Shown here: piece by piece, positions 49,501 to 62,900 of the stretch
Numbering within the stretch: the stretch's first letter is position 1
Layout: the number at the start of each line of letters is the position of its first letter
Assembly: GCF_018320785.1 (NCBI RefSeq)
Contig: NC_054873.1
Coordinates: forward strand, 25,572,196 to 25,636,195
DNA: 64,000 bases
Direction: 5' to 3'
From: Cheilinus undulatus
Lineage: Eukaryota; Chordata; Actinopteri; Labriformes; Labridae
Made by a program: the position numbers and the translations under genes
The notes under the pieces: model-generated
Told to the model about the DNA's origin: nothing
Seen by the model: the letters and a program-made list of their open reading frames with translations, nothing else
The model's database searches: none

Positions 49501-51343
49501 ATGTGCTTGAAAAATGCCACCGCTGAAAAATATTCGACAAGAAGATAATTCTTTGTATCCGCTCCTGTTTGTTGATGAAGGAAGATAAGGAGCAGGAGAA
49601 AAGAGATCCTAAACGATCAGCTGTGTTTAAAGGACTCTACTTACTGTTGCTGGCGAGCCACTCTGCATGGTCAACACCAGGTGGCAGTGCTGTGAGGGCC
49701 ACGATGTCTGTGTGTGTGATCTGCTGGCTCACATTCTGCTGCCGCAGATACGGGCGCTCCTCTAGATTATTGTTATTAATTCCCCTTGGGAGGACAGTGT
49801 AGAGTTAATGAGGCAGAGGCAGAAAGTGAAAGACAGACAGAAAATATTGCAGTGCAAAAACTATCAATAGGTCAGTGGATTAATTACTCCAGCTGCAAGC
49901 TGCAGATAACACGTTTTACACTCTAACACTCTCTAATCTATCTCTCCCTTTGTGGCTGCTGCCCACACATGCAAACACATGCAAACGCTGCTGTAACTGC
50001 AGACCTGAAGACCCAATAAACCAGCAGTTAATGTAATGAAGGCAGTCAATTCAGGACCAGTGTAATTACTGTAAATGAAGCTGCAGCTCTCAGTGCTACA
50101 CAGCAAATAACTGCAAAGACTTGTGTTGTGAATGATAAAGCTGTGCTCTGCTGATGCATCCTGATAAGCTACAGGTAAAGCTTAACAATCAGTAACACTG
50201 CACTGACAGCTTGGGAACTTGTGAGTGCAGGAATGATGTTTGTGAATGTCAGCATGTGCTGGAAAGTCAAACTTAGCTTCATGATTTGACTTTATGTAAA
50301 TAAGGAGGCCTCTTTGATGCAGGTAGGGTGTTGTGATGAGGATGGTGAGTGCTCTACTGTAGCTCTTTGAAAGCTTGATTTTAAGCTGGTGCTTTGGATT
50401 AAACTGAATATTTCAAAGTGTGGTGGAGTTGTGCAGCTGCTGCGCTCAGTTTTTAGACGTCTGCTCTCCCAGCAGCTGAGAGTTTATTCAGTGTGACCTT
50501 GCATACTGTGATAAGGGAAGCACATTGCTCTCTGTGGGGGTTTCACTGTACATGAACGTGTGTGTGTGTGTGGGGGGGGGCTTAAGAGGGAAGTTAGCTG
50601 AAAGGCTGATTTTTCACCAGTTAAGGTCAAGAGAGGTAGAGAGACAGTTAAAGTGACAAAGAATGTAAACATTAGCTCAACAAAGGTACAGTAGCGCAAA
50701 TCCAAACCATGACAGACTCCCCTTATGTCCACAGGAACTTCTTTTGTTAACATCCTGTTCTGCTCTGGCTCCATGGCATTAACTCAATTACCGCCTCTTG
50801 GCTACCAGTTGCTGTCGGCACAAAAACACAATGAACCCGGAGCTACTTGTGATGTTGTGTTTTTGTGTAAACACGCTCCTCTGTGAGTGACCCTGCTCTG
50901 CTGCTCCCAGCTGTCTGTTTACCTTCACCTCCGCTGAGCTGTGTGGGGGAAACAAGCACAGCCAGCTGGCTCGAAAAAATTCATCTAGAGAAAAAAAAAG
51001 TGTTTGCACATATAAAGTCTTTCCTTGTCTTAGTTTAGAGCTCACATGTGTTCCCGCTGTTAGAGGAATCCACCTTCACTGATGCCATCAGACAAATATG
51101 TAACACACACAGTCTCTTATCTGGAGAACATTCCTGAGTGTACCATGTGGAGCCAGCACTATAGTCATGTTTCTCCTTTTTTAAAGAGGCCTTTTCAAAA
51201 CAAAACCACACTAAACTTGTGTATGTTGAAGAGAGTTCAAACAGAAGAAACACAACTTACAGTTTTTCTCCGCTGATGTCAGACGCCTGGAGAGTCTTGC
51301 TGTCTGCCTTCTTAGCCGAGGGGTAACTATGGCAACCCCCCAT
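46523..51343 (-). CDS. mob2: MOB kinase activator 2-like protein
   Basis: MOB proteins are small zinc-bound adaptors of NDR/LATS kinases; MOB2 binds NDR1/2. Exons, 5' to 3': 51261-51343, 49645-49784, 49426-49522, 46857-46981, 46523-46761. All phases fit, for 227 residues. The zinc ligands are intact: Cys93 and Cys98 (EFCTPSTC), His173 and His178 (AHIYWSH). Family blocks are EWLASNTVAFFKHINL, KCSAPLYFDYAMSYIQEL, DEEVFPTKAG and HLNTLFTHL. The alternative acceptor at tctag in exon 2 would break the frame, so the upstream cccaag acceptor at 49785 was chosen. The N-terminus MGGCHSYPSAKK looks like a myristoylation site. The match is nearest MOB2, but the sequence is diverged, and the subfamily and symbol are less certain than the family. 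Confidence 0.8.
48080..48380. repeat. degenerate tandem repeat in mob2-like intron
   Basis: A loose word like ttttgccacttttaaccca recurs about every 20-25 bases (gccactttttaac, gccactatttaac, gccacttttaactc, gctacttttaactt). The top strand is very poor in G. It sits in the 2.4-kb intron between the exons at 49426 and 46981. A chance open frame runs through it. Confidence 0.7.
48724..48907 (-). mobile_element. tRNA-derived SINE with 14-bp target duplication
   Basis: On the minus strand the A box is gtggcctagtggttaaagg and the B box is ggctcgaatcc. The tail reads aataaaggcacaaaaaatgc. The flanks agtttttccctttt at 48710-48723 and 48908-48921 match perfectly. It belongs to the same family as 12749-12929. 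It lies in the mob2-like intron in the sense orientation of that gene. Its CpG-rich head (cgggcggcccgggctcg) suggests little decay. Confidence 0.9.
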
Positions 51344-52266
51344 GGCATAAAGCTAAGAGTGGAGCTGTGAGTAGTGCCAGCCCCACTTTTCCATCCTACA
51401 CATACTAACCAGCACTTCTCTGCACACCACAGAGAGCATATGGTGACCACTGCTCCAGCTCTCAGCTCACAGATGAATCCATACAGCTGGCAAACTATTA
51501 GGGGGAAAAGTTTAACTCCTGCACCAAGTAGTCCAGGAGTTGAGGATTGTCTTCATGTAAAAAAAAAAGTGAAGCTCTCCAGCTGTCTGCCTCCTCCTCT
51601 CGTTCCAGTGATCCAGTGTCAGTGTGTATATGTCTCCTTTGTCTGGAGTCCCACACCCCACAGGCTCCTCCTCTTTCTGCTCCAAGCGGACAGGCAGGTT
51701 TCTCCCCAACCCTATAAAGTACAAAACACAACTCCGCCTTCTGCTCCTTCCTCTTTTCCTCCCACTGCGTACACACTCTCCCTTCCTACATGTGCCTTAT
51801 CTGCAGAGAGAGCAGGCAGGTGCAGATGACAAAGTAAAGTAGCAATCATCAAAGAAGTTGGAACTTTTGAGGAATGTCATAACAAAAGTATTTGAGCCAA
51901 AGAATGACAGCAAAAACTCACGTGAGGGGCAGTGTTTTATAGAAGTGACTCCAAGCTATAAAGTGTCATGCAGGGGAGGGTTCTTTAGCTCCTACCTCTC
52001 TGTAACACAAACTCATTTCACCTCTGCCTGCAGCAAAGTAAGATCTATGTGACAGACGAGTTACTGTTTGCACTCAGGGAGACATAGCATTAATTGTTAG
52101 TGCGAGAGACACCGTAAAGAGCGGGAAGCTCACCTGCCCCTAAGGTAAACATATTTGTGCCACCAAAGATCTGCTCACATTCTCTCTTGTTTGCACAGTA
52201 CATGTGTGTCAGAGCAGGATTTAAATGACAGAAAATCAGACTCACACTTCTTCTTGGTCAGACATA
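51344..52266. other. mob2-like promoter region
   Basis: Only about 0.9 kb separate the mob2-like ATG from the presumed ppp6r2 3' end. No TATA box is obvious near the ATG, and 51560-51800 is pyrimidine-rich on the plus strand. Open frames here on both strands lack any family match. Confidence 0.4.
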
Positions 52267-52272
52267 TTTATT
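52267..52272 (-). promoter_or_regulatory. ppp6r2: candidate distal poly(A) signal of ppp6r2
   Basis: AATAAA on the minus strand, 4.6 kb downstream of the ppp6r2 stop, is the last good candidate before the mob2-like gene. A long 3' UTR is inferred; nearer candidates exist. Confidence 0.3.
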
Positions 52273-55200
52273 AGGATCATATCTGAATTTACAAGCTAAA
52301 TTGACAACAGGTAACAGACACATTACTCTCTAAATTAAAGAAAAAAAAAAACACCAGCATCAGTCCACTTTACAAAAAAAGGCATTTTTACAACACAGCT
52401 GTCTTTAACACAACTTCCCCCCCCACACACTGACACACACACACTCCTGTATAAGCTACGATATGAGACAGATTTTAAATAGACTCAGAGTAAGAAGCCA
52501 CACAGGAAACTATTTGTCACCCAGTTAATGTTATGGATGCAGAAACTGATACCAGAATTTAAGAGTACAAGTCTCCGATACTTCTTTAAATGTAGTATAG
52601 GGTTTCACTAAGAATGCTAGTAAATGCAGGAATCCAACACCTTTACCAGTTGTGGTTTCAGGTAAATTGCCATGTAAGTGTGATGCTAGCAGAGCATGTA
52701 ATGATTGTGACATCTGCCAAAATGTAAACAATCTGGGGTTTTCCCTCTCAAAAAATGTATACTTATACGGGCTGTTGAAGGATTAAAATTTTTAATTGTT
52801 ATTAACATAACAACTAGTGAGTCATCTTTAATCATATCCTTCTTGGTGCATTTTAAAAATCCACTATTTTGCCTTTAAGACTGTTCTTGTGTCATTTTGG
52901 ATTTTTCTACTGTCTTCAATAAAGGATAATTGACCTACTGTTTGAATACAGACCTGCTTTTACAGGTAGAATGAAGATTATGACATGGACTGAACCACAA
53001 AAAGAGGAACTTGTTATGGATTGAATAGGAAATATGGGGACAGTAAAAGGGTAAATGTTTAATAACACATTGAGTGTAGCGATGCAGATGACTTTTGACA
53101 AGTCCACTGAGCTGCAAGTTCTTTAAAGTCCCTGTAAAGTGATAAAAAATCTGTAATTTAGGTTTGTTTTAAATCAGGCTACTGTGATTTGAAGCACCGA
53201 ATTTAAGTCATAAGAAACATCTTAATTTAAAAAGTTAAGCTTCAAAATCATAAAAAATGAAGCAGGCTGTTCTAAGATGGTGTGAGCGTGTCAACTGAAT
53301 GCACGGAAGCCACTCCACTCACAGGAAAGACAATCCTCTCAAAGCTGAAACCATTCAATTCCCTGATGTTGCTATTCAAAATAAAAGTTTGCAATGGTGA
53401 ATTATATTGGAGGTTTTTACTTGTGATAGACTTGGCAGGGAAAGAACATGTCTATTGTAATGTGCTTTACAGATCTTTAGCACGACCCTGCTAACGGACA
53501 GGAGGGATTGAATTGTCGTTGCTTTGCAAGAGACAGAGCCGCAGGCCACTTATTTGAGTCATCCAGGACCAAAGACGAGTTATATTTGGATGTAAACACA
53601 GCTTCAGCAGGTAAAATGTTTGTTCCTGCAGCGCTTTGTTCAAGTGAGAAATAGACAAGTACTCCAGCAATTAGCTTGCCCCCTGACCTTACAGTGGACT
53701 ATGGCCAGAGCGTAACTGCCTGGCTCTATACCAGAGCACAGAGAAAGAAGTCTGATTTCTGTTGCAAATTACTCTGTTAGGATGCTTTTAATGATCTGTA
53801 GGCCAGCACGGCTGATAGATTTGGTCAGCTTACCTCACAATTAACAAAACACATTTGCCATGGCCCAAATGAAACAGACAAGACAGAGGTGAAAAACTTT
53901 CTAATCGTCTAATTCCAAAATTTAGTAACATGTAGATCTAAGGTTTTTCCACATGTTTACAGCAACCTTAAATCAACATATCTAATGTGTTAAGAGACAA
54001 ACTTTGGATTTCACTTTACAGGGACTTAGAGAAATGGGAAATAAAGAAGCAGTGGTAACTAATTTTACATCACTGTGGCTGAAGGGAGATACTGCAGTGG
54101 CTTAACAAAAGTGTGTTGAAAGGGACAATAAAGCATGTGATTAATCACAACTAAAAAGTAGTGCACTAACTGTGGACCTAATCACAATTAATCTTGAGAA
54201 CCACAATATCACATATCCCACTAGTATCAGAGGGGTACTCAGTATCACTTAGTACACTAGTCCAGGTATGGCAGGATCAGCTAGGAAAATGACGTCTGAA
54301 CATCTTTGTGCATTAGACCAAATGAGATGAATGAAGCTAATGTGCAGATTTATTGGCACTTGAATATGACTGTATTGTTCCTCCTCCCATTATACATATG
54401 ATCATAATATACTCATAGCTACACTCATACACACACCAGATTCTCACACAAATATGTCAAAAATAAAAAGTCCAGGGTCAGACGCAGTGCTGAGGTTTAG
54501 CTAAAGACAAGATGATATATTCTGACCCTGTACACACCCTGACAAGAAGCAGCCCTGTTTTTTTTCTCCTCTTACCCTGACTTAAATCTATGCTTGCTTC
54601 TCTGTGCAATTCACTTCAAACAGCTCTGTACTGATAGAGCAGGAAAAAATGCCAGTGATCTTTGATGAATCTTTTATTTATGCGTGGCATCCTCTCCTAC
54701 TGCTGATAACTCTGTTGCATGACTTCAAATAAGCATTAAAGAAGGAACAAAGACTGCTTTAGATAAAACTAGACCTGTACGACTATTTCAAGAAAGAGGC
54801 TACTTCACAGATATGAAAGCCAGCTGTCAACTGGCAGGAAGACACACTTTGGCAGAAAGCATTGAAGATAAACTATTCTAAATATCTACATGATTCACTC
54901 ATTCAAGTCAAACGTCCCCGCCTCTTTGAGATGGGAATAACGTGGTGACACTTTTCACCACCAAATACAAACCAAAAGTGCTTCTTGAAAAAGTGCTTTC
55001 AAAATAAATAAAAACAATCTATGTAAATCATTCCTTAGGCATTTATGCAATTAAAGTCAACTCCTGCCCTGAGAAAGAGAGAGACGAGGAGAAAGAGAAA
55101 GTAAAGCATGACTGACTGGCTCACGTAAACTTAAAGATAATTCTGGTTTATATCAAGCTTGGTCTTGTTTTTAAATTGTTATTTAACGTGACTTCTGTAT

Positions 55201-56913
55201 GTTATGATTAGATTATGATTGGGTTGTTACAGCATTCTGTAAAAGAAAGAAAAAGCTAAAAATTTGAATTAAATGATTAAAAAAAAATCCAGATTTACAA
55301 AACAACCCTGTTACTCTTTTGCAGATCACAGTTGTGATATTAAAGAAAATGTGCAGGTGATGTGAAAAACTTGATCCAGCACTGTATCTGCATTGTAATG
55401 ACTGTTATTTAGTATAATTCAGGTTCACATTTGTTTTGGCTTACCACAAGACACATAAGCCAAAAAAAAAAAAAAAAAAGGCTAAATGACAACAGACCCA
55501 AGCTTCAATAAACCAAAATGATCTGTTAAGTAAAAAAACACACAGTAGACAATGCAGACTACTGACCCACATTCACACACATCCACTAACATACTCCCAA
55601 ACCTCTACATAGGAAGCATGTAGCAGAGGAACAGGAACTGATGCTGGGCTATTAACCAAAACACAGACATCATTATTGCCTCATTTCAACAGTACAACAC
55701 ACACATACGCTATACACACGTCGCAACCTGCAAAACAACCGCCTTTCCACACATTGGATTTATTCCAAAAATAGATATAATGTTATATATACTGTTTACA
55801 TTTATATTACGTTTACATATTACCAATAATAGCCACAACCTAATACAGGTTCAAATTTCACAATGTTACATTTAAACAGCTCTGAGGGTGATATTAATTA
55901 AGATGTGCACTTCACTGTGTCCTGTGGGAGTTCTTTTTTTTGCGTGTATTTATAGATTTGGTTGTGTACAAACATATGTGTGATTAGTTGTGTGTGTGCA
56001 TGTGTGTGTTACACAGGTGTGCTTTCTTTGTACCTGCATACCTCTCCTTTGACCTGAGAATGCCCTCTGTATCTGACAGAGCTTACACACACACAAACAC
56101 ACACAACACACACACCTCTGAGGAACGTGAATTTGTCCGAGGTTTTAGGAGGAAGTGGCACATGATGATTCAAATAAAAAAATAAAAAGCTGTCTATGCT
56201 CTATGTGATCAAATCAAAGAAAATCTACCTTGATTAAGAGATGATTATTTTTGCACATGAACCAAATTATTGTCACTTGCACATTAGTAAATGATTAAAA
56301 TCCTGCCCAGCGTGTGCACTGAAATGCTAAATTAAAAATGGCAGCTAGCTTTGCAAGCATCTTGGCTTTGTAATCTTGGCTAATTATTTGAATACAGTCT
56401 TTTACTAAAGTGTAAACAGTCAAATGCTCTGATAGAAAATCCTCTGGGCTGGGATTTAATGCTCTGGGAGCTGACATGCTCAAACAATCTCAAACTCTGA
56501 TTCTGGATTAAATAAAAAGGTCTACTTATAGACTTTTTTTTAGTATTAAAGTGCCAACGCTGGCACACTGAGTGTAACCTCAGCTCATCATTGTTTGTGT
56601 TTCCAGAGTTCATGGGGAAAATCACATTTTTTAAAGCTAGTGTAGACTAACAATTTGGCTTTGGGGTTCTGGCCCTAAAATCAAACATTCCTCTTTGAAG
56701 CGGTTCAGTTGTAATTATGCTATGAAAGGAGCAGGAAGGATCAGATGGATGGTTTCCAGCGTACATACTGTGAAGGACCAATTGACCTCAACAATGAGGA
56801 CCTCCTTCTCTTCTTCAGACACATGAGGGGGTTTCAGAGAACTGCTAACAGGAAGCAAAGGTTGCATGAATGTGTGTTGAATGAGAATTATGAAGGATGT
56901 CTGTGCTGCTTCA
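52273..56913 (-). other. ppp6r2: ppp6r2 3' flank, probable long 3' UTR
   Basis: This 4.6-kb stretch has no coding sequence I can recognise on either strand. It holds the inverted-repeat element at 53125-54028, a poly(A) run at 55462-55479 and CA repeats at about 56085-56118. Much of it may be transcribed as ppp6r2 3' UTR on the minus strand. Confidence 0.4.
53125..54028. mobile_element. MITE-like element with 17-bp inverted termini
   Basis: The word aagtccctgtaaagtga at 53126-53142 is repeated in reverse complement as tcactttacagggactt at the right end. The 0.9-kb body has no transposase frame. Flanking duplications are not clear, so only the shape supports a transposon. Confidence 0.6.
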
Positions 56914-59900
56914 TTAGGCTGGTCCATTAGCAGAGGGCTGTGTCTCTCTGTAAGGTAAAAACAGAATAGAAATATGACAAAACAACTGTGCATTATTAAG
57001 AAACTAAAATAAAAAGGAACTTATGCAATGATGTTTACCATTTCATTAAGGATAAATGTTGAAACCTCCAATTAAATAATTTGATTAAAATCTTAGGTAA
57101 ATGTAGAGCATTTGACAGAATTTTAAACTAAGTTTCCATCTAACTCAAAGTTCAAGGGAATACAAGTTACAGTATTTACTTCTTTTAGCAGAATGTATGT
57201 CCACATTGGTAGAATTTTTTTGCAAAGTGTTCCTGATGAAAGTCACAAGCCAAATTGTGTTAGTACAAGTTGCTGGTGCTTTTTTTTCCACTTCGGTGGG
57301 ATATGTCTCAAGGAAGACCAACACAGTACAATCACACATCTGGTTTGAGGTTTTCAAGGTAAAAGACCAGTTCAGCATTTATGTGGAGAAACTCGACTTG
57401 GTGTTATGCATAATATTTTCATTCAGAATTTCTCCCAGCTAAGTTAGGCAATACAATGAACCAAGTCACTTGTAGGGAGAAAACTTTTGAGTAAAGACAG
57501 GACTGTGACAGCAGGGAGATGAAGCAAACATGCAGCACACACACGCCTGGCATGAAGACTGTGATGGCACGAACAGTAGTTAGCACGTACCACAGCCGCC
57601 ATGCAGCAAACACACACCCAGTCTAAAATAGTTGCTTGAATAATCCCTCCCTTTACACGCTAAATTACATTCAGCGTAAAAGAGATTCACAAACTCACTG
57701 TGAGACTGCTGCCGACTGGGATGTTGGACTGGCCGTATTTTGGCTGGGACAGTCTCCCTGTTTCTTTCCTTTTTCACTTTCTTTCTCATTGGATTTTTCT
57801 TTGTCTGTGATGGAAAGTCCCTCTGCTGGTACCTTATCTGCATCACTGGAAGAGAAAAAAAAAAGTACCATAAAGAAAAACTGCAGATGCCTATTTTTGC
57901 TCCTGGCTACATTTCACCCTGGTTATCAGCTTTTAAGCTGTCCACACTGGCCATTAGCATGCCCAGCAAGTTCAGCAACCCTTGCATCCTTTTTCTGACA
58001 TCAGCAGGATGTGACTGACCCACATTTAAGGGAGTCAGACATACGGTCTCAGGGTTGCGTTAATTTTTTTATGTGGAAATTTCAAACAGGATTTATATAA
58101 TTGTAACATGCTTGTAGTTGCAATGCTTGTTAGTTGCTTGATAATGTACAGACTTGTTAAAAGGTTGATATGTCGGCTTGGCTGCAACTTCTGTTCATAG
58201 CATGCTATCTGACAAACTGTTAGTAGAGAAGGTCAGAAAAATTTAACACACGTTTGGGTCTTAAAAGCATTACTGTAAATGTGGAAGGATTTTTATAATT
58301 CAGGCAGAGTTGCTGCTCTTGTTTTTAGGTGTACGACGCCAGACATTTGATTTCTAAAATGCTGAGTGGACTGTTTCATGCCAGGTGGAGACTACTGATG
58401 TTTGGTGCTTTGATGCAAATTTAAGATGAGTCTTGAATAGGAAACGAGTTCCTCTAGGTTCTCTATAAGTAATCAGAATTAGTATATGTCTGTGAATAGG
58501 ACTTGTACTGAATTTATGTCTGGGAGAAAGTGTTACATAACATCCTGTTAGAAGCAACAAGCAAACAGAAACATGTGGCACATCTGTGCTCATGATGGCC
58601 TTTTACAACATAAATCCATCATACAACTTCAGGAAAAACATTCCACTCCAGAGGGCCCAAGCACAACATACCGTCTAACTGCTGGTCTGAAAACTCTGGA
58701 GTCAAAGAGAGGTGAGAAAGAAAGGAACAGACAGGAGGAGGGCAATATCAGAGGAAAAAAAAAGCAGGAAAAAGTGGAGGCAACATTGTTTGGGGTAAAA
58801 GTTTGGGTGAAAGGGTTAGAAGTAACCTTGCAAAGCAGATGGACTGGCCGGATTCCATGTCTGTCAGCAGGCAAAGCCATCTTGCAAAGCTCCAATCTGA
58901 CACGATTGTGCCAGGTCTGAAGATGGACCTGACCAACCAGCATCATTTGAGAAGAATGAGGCGGCAGCTACAGGTGGGGTTTAAATGTTTTGGGGGAGGG
59001 TAGTAATGGCTGCCACCAATGTAATGAGCTCATATGTAGCTACAGTATAGCAACAGTTTCATCAGAACTGAGCCACACTTCTTTATTAAAACAAGAGCAA
59101 CACTGAAAGCTTCTCTTGGTGGAGAGGATGTTTTTGCTTTTCTTCTGACCAGCCTAGGCATGAGTTTTCAGAGCTATGCATGCCTGCTGCCCCATTTTGT
59201 CTTATTGCTCTAATTGGCCTGTAATGAATGTGACAGACAACATGTTTGCCCAATCACCTTTCTGAATTTTTTTAAAGTCCTGCTCTTCCCAAACACTTTG
59301 TCTGAGAGCTTTCCCAAATCAGTGTGAAATATCTCTTATGTGATAAATATATATAACAGTCTTTCTGGTGTGCCAAGTTAGGCTAGAAGAGCTCTATAAA
59401 GAATGTAGTACAGTTGGGGAAGACACAGCCTTAAGGAAGAGCAACAGCACATCATTAGTATGTGGGTTATGTTTCTGTACCTGCTGAAGACTGCCCTCTC
59501 ATTTTTGGTGTCCACTGTGAGCCGAATGGTCTCCTTTCCAGCTCCAGTGGTGATGGTCTCACTGGTCGTAGACTCCGTCTTGCTTTCTTCCTCATCGCTA
59601 TCTGAGCTGCTGGAGGAGGAGGAGTCTGATGCCACCAGTGGAGCTTTCCTTGCAACACACACACTCCACACACACGCTGCAAAAGATGAAGGAGAATGAT
59701 CGAGCAAAACAATCACAGGGATTGTGTTCTGCTAGTTTTGATACATAGTTTAAGGAGATATATGATGAGACACACACATAGGCATCTATATAGGTTTAGA
59801 GATATGTGGACCTACAGCGTATGCTACAGCATAGATATGAATTATAAATCAGGCTTCAAGGCAAATGCAAAACACATTTTTAAAGGGCTCATTTTTGTCC

Positions 59901-62900
59901 CAAAAAAGGTACATAACCTATTTCAAAATTTGCAAAAGCCACAGAGCACAGCTACACCATTTGCTTTCTGCAGCTGTCCGTTACATTTTAGCATTTGTGA
60001 ATGTATAATTTAAGTAGTTCTTTTTGTTTTGCTTGTCCTGGTTTTCCAGCGGCAAATGCAGCACAGTCATTTTGCAAATTTGTCCTTCTACCATGTTTTT
60101 TTTTTTTTTTTTTTTTAATTTGTCAATTTAAACATAATAGTAAATTCTACATCTTATATTATCCTTTAAATTGCAATATTGCAGAAACTTACGGTTCTGG
60201 TTTAATTTCGTGTTATCTGATCCACTGAGCTCAGAGTCCACAGGGGAGCTGCATCTGGGTCCTGTTTCAGAGCTGGGAACAGAAAATAAAAACTCTTTGT
60301 CTTTTTCTTTTTAAAACTAATTTTTTATAAAATATGCCTTTTCTGTAGCAAAAAAATTAATGACATGATAATTCAAATAAGTTGATTATTAATAAAGAGG
60401 ATTTATTTCCAAATAAGAAAAAAGAAAGGAAGAAAATGCTTTCAGGCAATTCCTCGACTAATTTTTTAAAATTGAAATCACAATTAGACTGACCAACAGA
60501 ATGGCTGGAAGTCAGTGAACTTGGCCCATCCTTTCTCCTCTGCTTCTGTGGCAGCTGGTTGGGGGTCTGCAGTGTCCCAGGCTGAAAATCCTGTTCCTGC
60601 TGCAGGAGCCTGTGAGTTAACCTCTCCAAAGTCTGCTGTCCAGCCAGAGCCTTCAAAAAAAAAAAAAAAAAAGAGTTTTACTCATACACTGTCCTTAAGC
60701 TTCAAGGTCTACTTAGTTTGCCACTGAAAACTGAAACTATTAGCATAACTAAACGATTTAATTTTTCTCACTCTTTGTTGCATCGCTGTGGGCCAGGCTT
60801 GAGAAAGGATCCAGATCATCTTTAGGATCCTCCTCCTCCGAGTCTGAGTCTGGTGCTCTGTCAGAGGCCTCAGTACAAGGAGCTGCTGTTCTATCACAAG
60901 CTTTACTAGTCGCTGAGCTCTGCGATAAATTTGACCCACCAAACCTTAAACCAAACACAACATTTGAAAACTGTAATAAACAACTCCAGAGGAAACAGTT
61001 GAGAGCATCTATATTTACTGTGTCTACCTGTTACGAGACTTAGTTTGTGTTGCAAAGCTGATCTCTTTCTCCTCCCAAATGTCCTCTTCATCATCATCAA
61101 ATGGCTGAATCCTCTCCTTGGAACACGCCTCAAACACAGCTGTATTAGCCTTCATAGGAAAGAAAGACGGACCAAATGTGTTAAATTCATCAGTGAACAT
61201 CAAGTGTCCTAATTCTGCATAAGAAGCAGTAAACACTAAACCTTAAAGGAACTATTTATATGGTGGCAATGATTTAAGGGACTGCAGTGTAAAGGGAGAT
61301 AAAGATGTCTACAGACTGTGGAAGATGGTGATATGTAGTGGTTTTTTTGTAACATTTTATTGTGTTTTCTGGCCTCTTAAAACCATTAAATTCATGATTG
61401 CGCTTCATTTACCACAAGACAGTTACAGCTTTTACTTGGAGACTGTTATAAATTTTGTACAAAAAAAAGCCTGAATAGACGTACACTGTCCTGGCCAGCA
61501 TCAATGTTGATATTGATCTCTGCAATTCGATCAAAAGTTGCCCTGTAATAAAAGCAGAAATCACTTAAATAAAGTACAGTAACAATATTCCACTGTGATA
61601 AAGACATAAAAAGTCAGATCATTTACCCAATGCTGTCATCATGATCAGTGAACTCCTCATCGTTGAAGCCAAACTGATCAACAAAGTTAGCTGTCATCTG
61701 CTGTATCTGGTAGTCTGAAAACGCCTTTGACATATAGAAAGCAAGTTCAATGTCTCTGCTGAGATGAAGCCTTAATGTTGTTTGTGTGTATTCAGAGTAT
61801 CTGTACCTGCTGTAATGTCAGTTCTTTAGGGAAGGGGCTCTCCATATCATCCTCTGAGGAAGGACGTGGGTTTCCAGTACCAACCTGGACAAGAAAAATC
61901 ACCACATATGTCATATTTTAAGTTTGACTGTGTGTGTGTATTTATATAAATACATATAATTGTGACCAGTGTTGGGTAGCGTTACTTTTGAACCTAACTT
62001 GTTAGGTTACTGCATTACATACTGAGAAAAGTAACTTGTTACGTTACTTCTAAAACTAACACGTTAGAGTACTTTTGCGTTACTAAATATTAAAACTCTT
62101 TATTTACTTGTTCCACTCAGCTGCTGTAAAAACAACAGATAACGACCGCATGTCTTCATTTGAAGGTGCAGACTCTAATGCCAATGTACAGCATAGTTTA
62201 CAGTCCATAATCTATATCTCTGCAGATGAGAACCCCACTAACAGACAGGAAAACTTTTACAGCTCTTTAACATGCTCACAATCTGACAACAAGCTGAGCA
62301 GAGGCAGACAGAATCACTCAAACGCTGTGCGTAATAACAGTGCTCAATTGGAACAGCTGCACAGCTGTTTCAGTGAAAGCAAACGGAGCTTTTAAACTTA
62401 CGTTTGACCATGATGCTGTTCTTGTCCCTTTTATCCAAAAATCCATCATAATGTAACCTGACCAGCAGATGGATTTGTTTCACACATCCATCTGGAAAAC
62501 CTTCAATACTAAGCGTTTGGGAAAGGGCAAAGGGTTTGAACAAAACTCGGAGTGTGATTGATGAACTTTCTGTCTGTCACATCTTTACAAGCCAATCAGA
62601 GCAACAAAACACGTGATGTAGCCACGACCGAGGTGCGCATGCGCAGCTACAGAGGAATAACACGAATTATGGCGAATGTAGACGTGTCAGTACACAACTT
62701 TTGTTGCTTTTGAAAAGAAAACTCAATGCTGCTGTTTGTTCTTCTTTTAACAAAGAAATGTCGTCAAATATAAAACTGGTAAAACTGGTGCTTTAGGAGC
62801 ATCCATCTAAGCTCGTCTGCCATAACTGCACCGGCCTCTTGTTGCTGCTTGCTCACGTCATGGCTCTGCCACACCTTAATGTACTACCCCTCGTTGCTGA

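Noticed and set aside
49761-49764. Acceptor tctag for exon 2 of the mob2-like gene
   Set aside because: It would leave the wrong phase after the first exon; the acceptor at 49785 keeps frame and has a better pyrimidine tract.
51374-51829. 151-codon frame upstream of the mob2-like gene
   Set aside because: Proline- and serine-rich translation of pyrimidine-rich promoter sequence, with no domain and overlapping frames on the other strand.
58840-58950. Possible extra ppp6r2 exon on the minus strand
   Set aside because: An AG precedes an open block, but the donor would be gttact and the protein shows no family resemblance.
62108-62395. 95-codon frame inside the hAT element as a transposase remnant
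   Set aside because: No hAT dimerisation or RNase H-like motif is visible and it is too short.
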